Shown here: positions 45,536 to 53,926 of the stretch, one piece after another
Layout: each line of letters begins with the position of its first letter
Position numbering within the stretch: the first letter of the stretch is position 1
Source of the DNA: Candidatus Zixiibacteriota bacterium
Lineage (GTDB): Bacteria > Zixibacteria > MSB-5A5 > GN15 > FEB-12
DNA length: 54,070 bases
Direction of reading: 5' to 3'
Assembly (NCBI GenBank): GCA_020351995.1
Contig: CP070674.1
Coordinates: 72,453 to 126,522 of the forward strand
The notes under the pieces: model-generated
Seen by the model: the letters and a program-made list of their open reading frames with translations, nothing else
What the model was told of the DNA's origin: nothing
Databases searched by the model: none
Position numbers and translations under genes: made by a program

Positions 45536-48149
45536 AACAGCAGAGATAAGAAAATCGTTTCTGGACTATTTTGCGAGGTATGACCATCGCATCGTTCCGT
45601 CCTCCCCCGTCATTCCATTTGACGATCCGACCATCCTGTTCACCAATGCCGGGATGAATCAGTTCAAGGATGTGTTCACAGGACGGCGCAAAGTGGATTA
45701 CGGGCGAGCGGCAAGTTGCCAGAAGTGTATTCGTGCCGGCGGCAAGCACAACGATCTTGACAACGTTGGCTTTACGGCGCGTCACCATACCTTTTTCGAG
45801 ATGCTCGGCAATTTTTCCTTCGGCGATTATTTCAAAGAGGAAGCCATTTACTACGCCTGGGAATGGGTGACAAAAGAACTCGGTTTGTCTGCCGACAGGC
45901 TCTACGCCACGGTTTATGAAACCGATGATGAAGCGTTTGATCTCTGGGAAAAAATAGCCCCCGAATTGAAGAATGGCCGTGTACTTCGCTTCGGCAAAAA
46001 AGACAACTATTGGTCGATGGGCGAGGTCGGGCCAGCCGGACCGTGCAGCGAGGTGCATTTTGATCGCGGTGAGAAATACGGTACCGGCCCGGACGATGTC
46101 ATCAACGGCGATACGGAACGGTTCGTCGAGATATGGAATCTCGTTTTCATGCAGTATGATCAACAGCCCGAAGGTTCTGTCGTGGACCTGCCTAAGCCCT
46201 CGGTTGATACCGGTGCGGGTCTCGAAAGAATCGCGGCTATTATGCAGAATGTCGAGTCCAATTACGAAATCGACGTGTTCAAATGTATTATCAAGGCCAT
46301 TTCCGATATAACCAAAGCCAAGTATGCCGATCATATTTCCTCACATCATGTCATTGCCGACCACCTTCGCGCGCTTGCCTTTGCCATAGCCGATGGCGCG
46401 GGTATCTCTAATGAAGGTCAGGGGTATGTTTTAAGGCGCATCCTTCGCCGGGCCGCCCGTCACGGCCGTCTTCTGGGGGCGCATGAACCGTTCATGTTCA
46501 GACTCGTTCCGCAATTGGTGAAGAAGATGGGCGAGGCTTACCCGGAACTTGAGGAAAAACAGACCCATATCGAAAACGTAATCAAAGTCGAGGAAGAGTC
46601 ATTCGGACGTACGCTTGAGACCGGGCTTGAGCATTTCGAAAGGATCGCGCCCAAAGCTGTGGACAGGGTGATTCCAGGCGAAGAAGTTTTTCGGCTATAC
46701 GATACTTACGGCTTCCCTTACGACCTTACGGAAATCATGGCCGCGGAAAAGGGGCTTGCCCTTGATCAGGAGGGTTTTGAGAAAGCGATGCATCGTCAGC
46801 GCGAACAATCCCGGGCCGCGGCGACATTTGAAAATCACTCCACTGAGATCGCCTGTCTCTACGATGAGAAACCTATCAAGGCTGCGGCCACCGAATTTGT
46901 TCGAGGCAACCTGTCTCTCGAGGCTGCCATAGAAGATGTGCGCCAGGTACAGAACGGCGATCAACCGACTTACGCTGTCGTTCTGGATCGAACACCTTTC
47001 TACGCTGAGTCCGGTGGACAACTAGGCGACACCGGCAAGATCTTCACCGATACCTTTGTGCTTACCGTGGGAGCCCTTTACCAACATCAAGACCATTACA
47101 TTCACGAGGGCATTCTAACCGAAGGAAACGCGGATGCTGTAAAGAACGGCATAACAGTCACGGCCGAGGTAGATTTTGAGCGTCGCTGGGATATTCAACG
47201 TAACCACACTGTTACTCATCTGACCCATGCGGCACTGCGGCGAGTGCTTGGGACGCATATCAGGCAATCCGGTTCCTATGTCGGGCCTGACCGGATGCGT
47301 TTCGACTTCTCGCATCACCAGCCGATGTCCCGCGATGAGATTCGCGCGGTAGAGGAAATCGTTAACAACGAGATTATCAGGGGCACGGCCGTCTCCACCG
47401 AGGTAATGGATATCGAGAGCGCCAAAAGTTCCGGAGCCATGGCCCTCTTTGGCGAGAAGTACGAGGACAAGGTGCGCGTGGTGTCGGTAGGCGACTTCTC
47501 AAAAGAACTGTGCGGTGGTACGCACGTAGCCGATATCAGTCAGATCGGACCGTTTTTTATTGTACTTGAAACCGGTATCGCTTCCGGAGTTCGGAGATTG
47601 GAGGCTATTACCGGGCGCGAAGCTATCAATTATATGCTCGAGACCAAGAAATATCGTCAGGATATCGCCTCCATCGTTGGTCGTCCTGAAATCGATTCCC
47701 TCGCGGGCGTCAGGCAACTCAAAGAAGAACACAATCTGCTCCAGAAGGAAGTCAAGCGAGTCAAAGCGGAGATGTTCTCCGGAAAGGGTCCGGCCATTGG
47801 CACCGAAAGCAAGCTCGGGAAGATCGTCTTCGTTACTCACAATTTCGAGCAGACCGACCGCGATACCATGGCCGGGTGGATTGACACCCAGAAAGCCCGC
47901 TCGGAGCCGCTGGTAGCGGTGGCTCTCGGCCATGTCAACGGCAAAGTTACTTACATGGCGGCGGCCAGCAACAAAGCTACAACAGAACAGAAAATTGACA
48001 TCGGAGGTCTTACAAAAGAACTGCTGCCTAAATTTGGTGGGCGCGGCGGCGGAAAGGTCTCCTTCGCCCAGGGAACAGTTGCCGACGATACAGCTGCTGA
48101 GCAACTGTTTAAGGACGCCAAAACACTGATTGCCGGCAAGAAGGAATAG
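45531..48149 (+). CDS. alaS: Alanyl-tRNA synthetase, probable ATT start
   Basis: About 872 residues from ATT at 45531. Motifs: KTAEIRKSFLDYFARYDHRIVPSSPVIPFDDPTILFTNAGMNQF (motif 1 region), HHTFFEMLGNFSFGDYF, TGAGLERIAAIMQ, the editing-site pattern HTVTHLTHAALRRVLG with CGGTHVADISQIG, and the C-Ala domain with GGRGGG. The first ATG (45654) would remove 41 conserved residues. In frame there is no ATG, GTG or TTG before it back to a stop at 45504-45506. AAAAGGA lies about 10 nt before the ATT, which overlaps the recX stop. Confidence 0.93.
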   Translation: MKTAEIRKSFLDYFARYDHRIVPSSPVIPFDDPTILFTNAGMNQFKDVFTGRRKVDYGRAASCQKCIRAGGKHNDLDNVGFTARHHTFFEMLGNFSFGDYFKEEAIYYAWEWVTKELGLSADRLYATVYETDDEAFDLWEKIAPELKNGRVLRFGKKDNYWSMGEVGPAGPCSEVHFDRGEKYGTGPDDVINGDTERFVEIWNLVFMQYDQQPEGSVVDLPKPSVDTGAGLERIAAIMQNVESNYEIDVFKCIIKAISDITKAKYADHISSHHVIADHLRALAFAIADGAGISNEGQGYVLRRILRRAARHGRLLGAHEPFMFRLVPQLVKKMGEAYPELEEKQTHIENVIKVEEESFGRTLETGLEHFERIAPKAVDRVIPGEEVFRLYDTYGFPYDLTEIMAAEKGLALDQEGFEKAMHRQREQSRAAATFENHSTEIACLYDEKPIKAAATEFVRGNLSLEAAIEDVRQVQNGDQPTYAVVLDRTPFYAESGGQLGDTGKIFTDTFVLTVGALYQHQDHYIHEGILTEGNADAVKNGITVTAEVDFERRWDIQRNHTVTHLTHAALRRVLGTHIRQSGSYVGPDRMRFDFSHHQPMSRDEIRAVEEIVNNEIIRGTAVSTEVMDIESAKSSGAMALFGEKYEDKVRVVSVGDFSKELCGGTHVADISQIGPFFIVLETGIASGVRRLEAITGREAINYMLETKKYRQDIASIVGRPEIDSLAGVRQLKEEHNLLQKEVKRVKAEMFSGKGPAIGTESKLGKIVFVTHNFEQTDRDTMAGWIDTQKARSEPLVAVALGHVNGKVTYMAAASNKATTEQKIDIGGLTKELLPKFGGRGGGKVSFAQGTVADDTAAEQLFKDAKTLIAGKKE

Positions 48150-48153
48150 CGCG

Positions 48154-48921
48154 ATGCAGAGCTCCGCCGTATATGACGACCTAATCCGTACCAGAGACAA
48201 CTTAGGCGCCGGTTTTCTGTTGCTGATCGACCCTGATAAGAATCCGGTGAGCGATTTCCTGCCAATGGTTGAGGCCGCCCGTGACTGCGGCGTTGACGCC
48301 ATCCTTGTCGGTACGTCCTTCACTCTTTATTCCGATTTTGGCCGGGCCGTTAAGGAGATTAAGAGTGTCTCGACTGTACCCGTTATAATTTTCCCCGGTT
48401 CTTTTGCCCAGATCACACCCGATGCCGACGCCATTCTGTTCACGTCGCTCATTTCGGGGAGAAATCCATCCTACCTGATCGAGGAGCAGGTCAAGGGGGC
48501 GCCGTTTGTCAAAAAGTTCGGTCTGGAGCCGATACCCACCGGTTACATGTTAATCGAGTCGGGCCCTCTTACGTCGGTGCAGTATCTTTCCAACTCCATG
48601 CCTATCCCCCGCAGCAAACATGACATTGCCTGTGCCCATGCTCTGGCGGCGCAATATCTTGGCATGAGACTGGTGTATCTCGAGGCCGGATCAGGTGCTG
48701 CCAAGCCGGTGCCGGTCGAGATGGTACGGGCAGTCAGCTCCTATGTTAATACCCCGGTGGTGGTGGGCGGGGGACTATGCACCCCGGAAGATTGCGCCGC
48801 GCGCATTGAAGCGGGAGCGTCTTTCGTTGTGATCGGTAATCATCTCGAAGGGGACGGGAGCTTTGGCCAACTTCGGGAGTTGACGGCCGCCACCCACACA
48901 AAGGATTCGATAAGAATATGA
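48154..48921 (+). CDS. pcrB: Geranylgeranylglyceryl phosphate synthase (PcrB/GGGPS family)
   Basis: A 255-residue TIM-barrel prenyltransferase of the GGGPS/PcrB family: LLIDPDKNP, DAILVGTSF, PVIIFPGS, DAILFTSLISGRNPSYLI, GYMLIESG, YLEAGSGA, PVVVGGGLCTPE and GASFVVIGNHLE. It attaches a prenyl chain to sn-glycerol-1-phosphate, the archaeal ether-lipid step. The long form with this set suits the FCB (group II) type rather than the shorter Bacillus PcrB. The start at 48154 has AAGGAA upstream, within the alaS end. The next gene overlaps by 4 bp. Confidence 0.92.
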   Translation: MQSSAVYDDLIRTRDNLGAGFLLLIDPDKNPVSDFLPMVEAARDCGVDAILVGTSFTLYSDFGRAVKEIKSVSTVPVIIFPGSFAQITPDADAILFTSLISGRNPSYLIEEQVKGAPFVKKFGLEPIPTGYMLIESGPLTSVQYLSNSMPIPRSKHDIACAHALAAQYLGMRLVYLEAGSGAAKPVPVEMVRAVSSYVNTPVVVGGGLCTPEDCAARIEAGASFVVIGNHLEGDGSFGQLRELTAATHTKDSIRI

Positions 48922-49505
48922 ACAGGGAAGAACAACTCAATCGCCTCAGAAAACTGGCTGAGGAGACAACCTTACTGCGCAAGTCGGTCATCGAACAACT
49001 CGGAGCCGGTATTCTTGACCTCGCAGCGGTGATTTCGGGCGTAATTGGCACCGGCGGGAAAATTCTGGTGGCAGGCAACGGTGGTTCGGCGGCCGATGCT
49101 TCCCATTTCGCTGCCGAGATGGTCGTTCGCTTGACATCGGACAGGAACCGCCAGTCGTTGCCAGCCATTGCCCTCAATACTGATTCGGCCGTGATGACGG
49201 CGGCGGCAAATGATTTCGGGTTCGAGAACGTTTTTGCCCGCCAGGTTGAAGGTCTCGGCCAGAAGGGCGACATGCTGTTTGTCATTTCCACCTCCGGTAA
49301 CTCCGCCAACCTCATAAAAGCCGCGCAGACAGCCCGTGATAAAGGGATGATTTCCGTGGGTCTGCTGGGAGGAGGAGGAGGAAAACTCGCTCCGCTGGTG
49401 GATCGGGCCCTGATCGTGCCTCACCCCTCGACCCAGCGCATCCAGGAAGAGCACAGCTTTATCATTCACATGCTCGTGGAATTGGTCGAAAGCGATCTTT
49501 TCTAA
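48918..49505 (+). CDS. gmhA: Phosphoheptose isomerase GmhA
   Basis: A 195-residue SIS-domain protein. GNGGSAADASHFAAEMVVR and STSGNSANLIKAAQTA are the two sugar-phosphate-binding blocks of GmhA, and EEHSFIIHMLVELVE holds the C-terminal Glu/His of the active site. It converts sedoheptulose-7-phosphate to D-glycero-D-manno-heptose-7-phosphate for LPS core or S-layer heptose. ATGA overlap with pcrB and direct abutment with the ligase gene place it in an envelope operon. Confidence 0.93.
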   Translation: MNREEQLNRLRKLAEETTLLRKSVIEQLGAGILDLAAVISGVIGTGGKILVAGNGGSAADASHFAAEMVVRLTSDRNRQSLPAIALNTDSAVMTAAANDFGFENVFARQVEGLGQKGDMLFVISTSGNSANLIKAAQTARDKGMISVGLLGGGGGKLAPLVDRALIVPHPSTQRIQEEHSFIIHMLVELVESDLF

Positions 49506-50780
49506 ATGCTATATCAACAGCAAAAACTCTTAAATGATCTTCTGTTCGGATCGTTTGCCCTCTTCATATTCGGCTCCACTTTTTCTATCGCCCTGGCCCA
49601 GGTAGCGCTAGGCTTGTCGCTGATACTGTTCATCATCGTTGCCATCGGCACACGCTACAACCCGTTTGTCGCGGAACTGAAATGGTTTTACATATTCACT
49701 GGACTGTATATCGTCTGGATGTTCATCGCCTCGCTGCTTGGAGACACGCCCGTAGAATCCCTCCTTATTATGAAAGAGGAATGGCTTTTCAGCGCAATTC
49801 CGATTGGCATCTACCTGATGTCCAGGGACAACTACCGCCGCACGCTGCTGACCGCCTTTGCCGTGGGGATAGGCGTTTTCACCCTTTACGGGTTGCTTCA
49901 GTTTTTCACCGGCGTGCACTGGACCAAACCGGTACCACCCAACCCCGGGCGGGAATTCGGATATGTCATCAAAGGCAACTTCCCCAGCCCGATGACTTTC
50001 GGCAACTTTTTCGGCACGGCCGGAGCTTTCTTTGCCGGTTATGTATTAGGGCAGTGGTCAAAGCTGGATAACACGAGTAAAGTCCTTTACGGGGGCGCGG
50101 CTCTCACAGCGATCCTGGGCACTATTGGCTCCTACAACCGGGGAGCGATTGTCGGTTTGTTTGTCGGTTTCGTTGTTTTGAGCCTCCTTCTGCGTAATCG
50201 CAAGATACTACTGGGCACCGGGGCCATAGTCGCATTGGTGGTTGTATTGGTCATTATTTTTCCGGGTCCCCGTCAGCGGCTATCCGAGCACTTCGAGCTC
50301 CAACTAAGCCCGGCCTATGAAGGCGGCCGGGTCTTTATCTGGAACAACTCACTTAAGATCGTCGCCGAGCATCCCGTATTCGGTGTCGGTCAGGGGAATT
50401 TCCGTTACGAGTACCTCAAGCTTCTGCGACCGGACATACCGGACAGGCGAAAACGGGTCCACGCCCATAATGATTTCATTAACGTAGCCACTATCGCCGG
50501 GGTACCGGGGATGCTGTTTTTCGCCGGAATCTGGATAGCTGTCTTTTGCTACGTTCGGCGACAAATAAAGACAGCTGAAAACCGCGCGAGTCCTTTACTT
50601 GTGGCCGCCCTCACCGGTTCGGTGGTCTTTCTGGTCAGTTCGTTGACCGAGTCGACCTTTGCCGACGAGGAGGTGCGGCAAATGCTGATGTTTATCTGGG
50701 CCACGGGGCTTTTTGCCATGTATCCCCGGCTCGGAAACTCGGCGGGAACCTCCGAACAACCCGGGAGTAAAAGCTCTTGA
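49506..50780 (+). CDS. O-antigen ligase-family membrane protein (WaaL-like)
   Basis: A 424-residue protein with about twelve transmembrane helices. A large periplasmic loop has the Wzy_C/WaaL pattern: SYNRGAIVGLFVGF, then EHFELQLSPAYEGGRVFIWNNSLKIVAEHPVFGVGQGNF and VHAHNDFINVATIAGVPGMLFF, the loop histidine and arginine region used in ligation. It likely joins a polysaccharide to a lipid or to another glycan. It starts at the base after the gmhA stop. Confidence 0.88.
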   Translation: MLYQQQKLLNDLLFGSFALFIFGSTFSIALAQVALGLSLILFIIVAIGTRYNPFVAELKWFYIFTGLYIVWMFIASLLGDTPVESLLIMKEEWLFSAIPIGIYLMSRDNYRRTLLTAFAVGIGVFTLYGLLQFFTGVHWTKPVPPNPGREFGYVIKGNFPSPMTFGNFFGTAGAFFAGYVLGQWSKLDNTSKVLYGGAALTAILGTIGSYNRGAIVGLFVGFVVLSLLLRNRKILLGTGAIVALVVVLVIIFPGPRQRLSEHFELQLSPAYEGGRVFIWNNSLKIVAEHPVFGVGQGNFRYEYLKLLRPDIPDRRKRVHAHNDFINVATIAGVPGMLFFAGIWIAVFCYVRRQIKTAENRASPLLVAALTGSVVFLVSSLTESTFADEEVRQMLMFIWATGLFAMYPRLGNSAGTSEQPGSKSS

Positions 50781-50815
50781 CAATTAGCCCATTAACCCGT
50801 TATATGACCTGAGCT

Positions 50816-51067
50816 ATGGCCACCAAAGCGAAAAAGAACACCGACGGAAACTCCGAAGTGACCAAGTGGCCCTATGGGAAGAACAATTACATAGTCTTTG
50901 CCCTGGCCCTGCTGGTGATTATTCTCGGTTTCTATACCCTTTCGACGGGTTCGATAACGCTGGCACCGATACTGCTGGTGCTCGGCTATTGTGTTCTGCT
51001 CCCGATTGCCTTGATTATCAAAGCGAATCCGGAGGAGGACCGGTCTCCTCAGGCGGATCAGTCCTGA
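50816..51067 (+). CDS. DUF3098-family small membrane protein
   Basis: An 83-residue protein with two transmembrane helices and a lysine-rich N-terminus, matching the pattern of DUF3098: KWPYGKNNYIVFALALLVIILGFYTLS followed by LAPILLVLGYCVLLPIALI. In Bacteroidetes such proteins lie near the FtsX-like gene; here it follows the ligase gene by 35 bp. Function unknown. A strong terminator follows. Confidence 0.82.
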   Translation: MATKAKKNTDGNSEVTKWPYGKNNYIVFALALLVIILGFYTLSTGSITLAPILLVLGYCVLLPIALIIKANPEEDRSPQADQS

Positions 51068-51094
51068 CGAATTGCCTGCTATACACAACTATGG

Positions 51095-51118
51095 CCACCT
51101 TTTCGAGGTGGTTTTTTT
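51095..51118 (+). terminator. Rho-independent terminator
   Basis: CCACCT (51095-51100) and AGGTGG (51106-51111) form a 6-bp stem with a TTTCG loop, followed by seven T residues. It ends the recX-alaS-pcrB-gmhA-ligase-DUF3098 run. Confidence 0.88.
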
Positions 51119-51465
51119 GTGGCTGGTTGGTGGTCTCATTGCGAAGATGTCGAAACCTCCCCCGCGCGCCGGGGGATTCTGCCGAGCAGTCCTTCAGGGT
51201 TCAGGATTTGGGATTTCGACCTACCTCTGGAACCAGGATCTGACTGTCGCTTGTGCCCGTTATGCTTACGCCAGTTTGGGTTCGTTTCGTCATTTTTTAT
51301 TTTTCCTTTCAGATTCCATCTTTCGATATTTGATGTGGATGGAGGGCCTCCCGGTTTTTCTGTCTCACTAACAGGTACGAGGTAAACATCACGTGAAAGT
51401 CTGTATAGAAATTGCCGCCCAGAAACCCACCATAAATGGTGGGGTGCCCAAGTCAATGGAGATCA
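51119..51465. other. Repeat-rich intergenic region, no gene
   Basis: It contains a family B repeat (51143-51175) and an AT-rich stretch (51290-51325). It ends with a perfect hairpin CCCACCAT-AA-ATGGTGGG (51426-51443) just before the phosphotransferase gene. Overlapping short frames on both strands are open but lack homology, conserved starts or codon bias. On the minus strand the 51250-51350 part reads like a dispersed repeat remnant. Confidence 0.45.
51143..51175 (+). repeat. Hairpin repeat family B, copy 1
   Basis: GAAGATGTCGAAACCTCCCC (51143-51162) is identical to 54017-54036. It runs into a hairpin CCCCC-GCGCGCC-GGGGG (51159-51175). Confidence 0.7.
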
Positions 51466-52473
51466 ATGGAAAGAGAAATCAAAGCGAAATTTGCTGACAG
51501 TATGCTCGATGAGACGGCCAGAAAATTTGGCACCGTCGTTGATCGCCTCAAATTTGTTTCCGATTCAGAGAGCTTTGTCTTCGAGTATGAAAAAGACAAC
51601 CGGCTCTATATCATGAGAATTACTCATGACTCGCATCGGTCCTATGGCCAAATCCTGACCGAACTGGACTGGCTCGCCTACCTGTCCTCCAACGGTGTCA
51701 GCGTATCAGTACCGGTACCATCTGCCGACAACAATATTATTGAAATTGTCCCGGCCGACAGTTCGTGTTTTCTGGCATCAGTATTCAAGAAAGCGGAGGG
51801 CGAAGAAGTGAAGCCCGATGACTGGACCGATGACTTCTTTTACGCATGGGGCCATTATGTCGGGCGCCTGCATGCGCTGGCCAGAGAATACCGACCGCCA
51901 GAGGGCGCCGATGAACGGCCGCGATGGGACGAAGAATACAACGTGTGTATGGCCGAATCAGTTCTGGCTGATCAGCCCGATGTACTGTCAAAACAACGCG
52001 AGTTGTTCGCTTCCCTGAAAGAATTGCCCACCTGCCCGGATGCCTACGGTCTCATCCATTCGGACCTCGAAGATGAGAATTTTTTCATAGAGAACGGTCG
52101 CATCACCGCTTTTGACTTCGATGAGTGTCAGTACAACTGGTTCGTTTATGACCTGGCGGCTATCCTGCGCGAGTCAACCTGGCGAATCCCTATTTCCCCA
52201 CGTCACGATAGAACCGGGCAGATAGTGAATTTCTGGTCGGTCTTTTCGCGAGGCTACCTGACCGCCAACGTTCTGGATCCGTTCTGGATCGAACAGATGC
52301 CGGTCTTTCTCAGATGGCGGGAAATATGCATGTACGTTTATGCCTGTGGTAAATGCGAAATTGGTCCTGATGACGAAAAAATAATGAGTGCAGTCAAGAA
52401 CCGTATCATCAATGAAATTCCGTTGCCGGATATTGATGGAAAAGCACTGCGCTTGTGTTTTACAGCGGATTAG
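51466..52473 (+). CDS. Aminoglycoside/choline-phosphotransferase-like protein
   Basis: A 335-residue APH-fold phosphotransferase. Catalytic IHSDLEDENFF (HxDxxxxN) is followed by AFDFDECQYNWFVYDLA, where DFD takes the role of DFG. The N-lobe has YEKDNRLYIMRITHDSHRS. It is closest in feel to homoserine-kinase-II/SrkA-like members acting on small molecules or proteins; the substrate is not clear. The start at 51466 has GGAG 4 nt upstream, so I excluded ten extra codons from 51436, which lie in a hairpin. Confidence 0.87.
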   Translation: MEREIKAKFADSMLDETARKFGTVVDRLKFVSDSESFVFEYEKDNRLYIMRITHDSHRSYGQILTELDWLAYLSSNGVSVSVPVPSADNNIIEIVPADSSCFLASVFKKAEGEEVKPDDWTDDFFYAWGHYVGRLHALAREYRPPEGADERPRWDEEYNVCMAESVLADQPDVLSKQRELFASLKELPTCPDAYGLIHSDLEDENFFIENGRITAFDFDECQYNWFVYDLAAILRESTWRIPISPRHDRTGQIVNFWSVFSRGYLTANVLDPFWIEQMPVFLRWREICMYVYACGKCEIGPDDEKIMSAVKNRIINEIPLPDIDGKALRLCFTAD

Positions 52474-52480
52474 GGGCAGA

Positions 52481-52551
52481 TGTCGGGTTTCTCACAATTA
52501 TATTTTAGTGGAATCCTTCGAAAACGCAGGATAAAGTCGGAACCCGACCTA
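52481..52551 (-). repeat. Palindromic repeat family A, copy 2
   Basis: GTCGGGTT (52482-52489) and AACCCGAC (52541-52548) repeat the arms of copy 1, with outer flanks ATGTCGGGTTTCT and GGAACCCGACCTA shared in reverse orientation. The loop is longer (51 nt) and differs in sequence. It lies between the phosphotransferase and DUF6228-like genes. Confidence 0.65.
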
Positions 52552-52576
52552 CTTCGGCCGGCTGTGAGGTAAGTAC

Positions 52577-53053
52577 ATGACTTCCGGTAATGAAGACTCT
52601 ATTACGGGAGAGGATAAAATGTCAACTAGTCAACATCAGTTTGTAATCGACGGTGGAAGTGGGAAGAAAGCGATTTTCGATTCTCCCAGCCTGGGAGATG
52701 GTGGATTGATAGAACGTTATCGTTTGACATTAGAATCCCCGCGGATGACCGCCGCCACGGATGTCGATAACCCGACCTGGTGTCAACAACTGAGCGAGTA
52801 CTTTCGCGATCTGGCTGATCACTGGAAAGGCTGGGACGGTAGCAAGCGATGGCAGGCCGGGGAAGGTGAATTCTCAATTGACAGCGCGATGTCAAAGCAA
52901 GGACATGTTTTCGTGAGAATCACTGTGAATGTGTACGGAAGCCCAAGTGACTGGATAGCGATGGCTGAGCTGGACATCGAGTCCAGCCAACTGGACCATA
53001 TTGCTCGCGCGGCCAGCAGGTTTTTTGGCCCAAGTAAATCGGGTTCCGGGTGA
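52577..53053 (+). CDS. DUF6228-like protein (possible immunity protein)
   Basis: A 158-residue protein resembling DUF6228: FREDLADHWKGWDG-type core reads EYFRDLADHWKGWDGSKRWQAGEGEFSIDS, then HVFVRITVNVYG and WIAMAELDIESSQLDHIARA. The family is poorly studied; members often occur near polymorphic-toxin and immunity genes. ATG at 52577 (GAGGT upstream) and ATG at 52619 (AGAGGA upstream) are both plausible; the domain begins after the second. The last codons (SKSGSG) are encoded by a family A repeat. Confidence 0.72.
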   Translation: MTSGNEDSITGEDKMSTSQHQFVIDGGSGKKAIFDSPSLGDGGLIERYRLTLESPRMTAATDVDNPTWCQQLSEYFRDLADHWKGWDGSKRWQAGEGEFSIDSAMSKQGHVFVRITVNVYGSPSDWIAMAELDIESSQLDHIARAASRFFGPSKSGSG

Positions 53054-53077
53054 GCGTTTGGAGATAACCCGGTGAAT
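53036..53077 (+). repeat. Palindromic repeat family A, copy 3, spanning a stop and a start
   Basis: TCGGGTTCCGGGTGAGCGTTTGGAG matches copy 1 closely and ends in AACCCGGTG. It contains the stop of the DUF6228-like gene (TGA, 53051-53053), and the GGAG ribosome binding site and GTG start of the next gene. Confidence 0.65.
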
Positions 53078-53926
53078 AAATTAGTAGAAATCAATCGTGG
53101 TCACTATGGAAAACGGGCGATACTAAAGGGCCCATGGAAAGCCGACTACAAGCACCTGATAATTGACAACCAGGTTGTCGAGATATTGCTAAACGGTGCC
53201 AAGGGTTGGCGCGGTAAGGACGTGGATTTCCTGACAGAATTGCCTCACCTGTTGAGCATTGAAATTATATCATCCCTTCAAAATGACCATGCCATAAACG
53301 AGCTAAGAGAACTGAGGGCAATCCATATTGAATCTCCCGCAAAGACTGAGATCGATTTCCTGAATTTCCCAAAGATCGAGAAAATCGCCGTCTACTGGCG
53401 ACCCGGACTCAGGAACCTGTTTCGATGCGAAACCGTACGAAACCTGTGGTTGTACAAATACCCGGGCAACTCCCTGTCTGATTTCGCATCACTGAAGAAT
53501 CTTCAAAGGTTGGAACTCAAGAATTCTCGATCACTGGATCAGATAGGAGAAGTATCAGGACTAAGGAAGCTCGAAATGCTGGGTATCTACCTGGCTCCGA
53601 AGCTGTTGTCGCTTACGGGGGTGCAGGCTCTGAAGAATCTGAGAACACTGGAGATTGATACGTGCCGCAAGATAAAAGATATCTCGCCAGTCAGAGACCT
53701 CATAAAACTGCGTCGGTTCATGTTTGTGGACGGAGCAAAAATCGAATCTATCAAAGCGCTGCGTAACCTTGAACAGCTCGAAGAGTTCTTCTTTTACGGG
53801 TCCACGAATATTTCTGACGGTGACTTATCGGTCTTGAGCGAAATGCCAAATTTGAAAGAGGTCGCCTTTCAACAACGAAGGCATTATAACAGAAATTGGA
53901 GTGACTTTGAGTCAACGCGAGATTGA
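53072..53926 (+). CDS. Leucine-rich-repeat protein
   Basis: A 284-residue protein with about eight LRR units of 22-24 residues (for example LKNLQRLELKNSRSLDQIGEVSGLRKLEMLGI and LKNLRTLEIDTCRKIKDISPV). There is no signal peptide or transmembrane helix, so it is cytoplasmic or released another way. The repeats resemble internalin-type LRRs. It starts with GTG at 53072, with TTGGAG 8 nt upstream inside a family A repeat. With the DUF6228-like gene 18 bp before it, an immunity-type pair is possible but unproven. Confidence 0.82.
   Translation: MNKLVEINRGHYGKRAILKGPWKADYKHLIIDNQVVEILLNGAKGWRGKDVDFLTELPHLLSIEIISSLQNDHAINELRELRAIHIESPAKTEIDFLNFPKIEKIAVYWRPGLRNLFRCETVRNLWLYKYPGNSLSDFASLKNLQRLELKNSRSLDQIGEVSGLRKLEMLGIYLAPKLLSLTGVQALKNLRTLEIDTCRKIKDISPVRDLIKLRRFMFVDGAKIESIKALRNLEQLEEFFFYGSTNISDGDLSVLSEMPNLKEVAFQQRRHYNRNWSDFESTRD

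Noticed and set aside
45465-46334. Minus-strand frame of 289 codons opposite the alaS start
   Set aside because: Antisense to conserved AlaRS motifs and not resembling any protein; not a gene.
51072-51385. Overlapping plus-strand frames of 88-125 codons after the terminator
   Set aside because: They start inside a terminator and run through hairpin repeats; no conserved motif or ribosome binding site.
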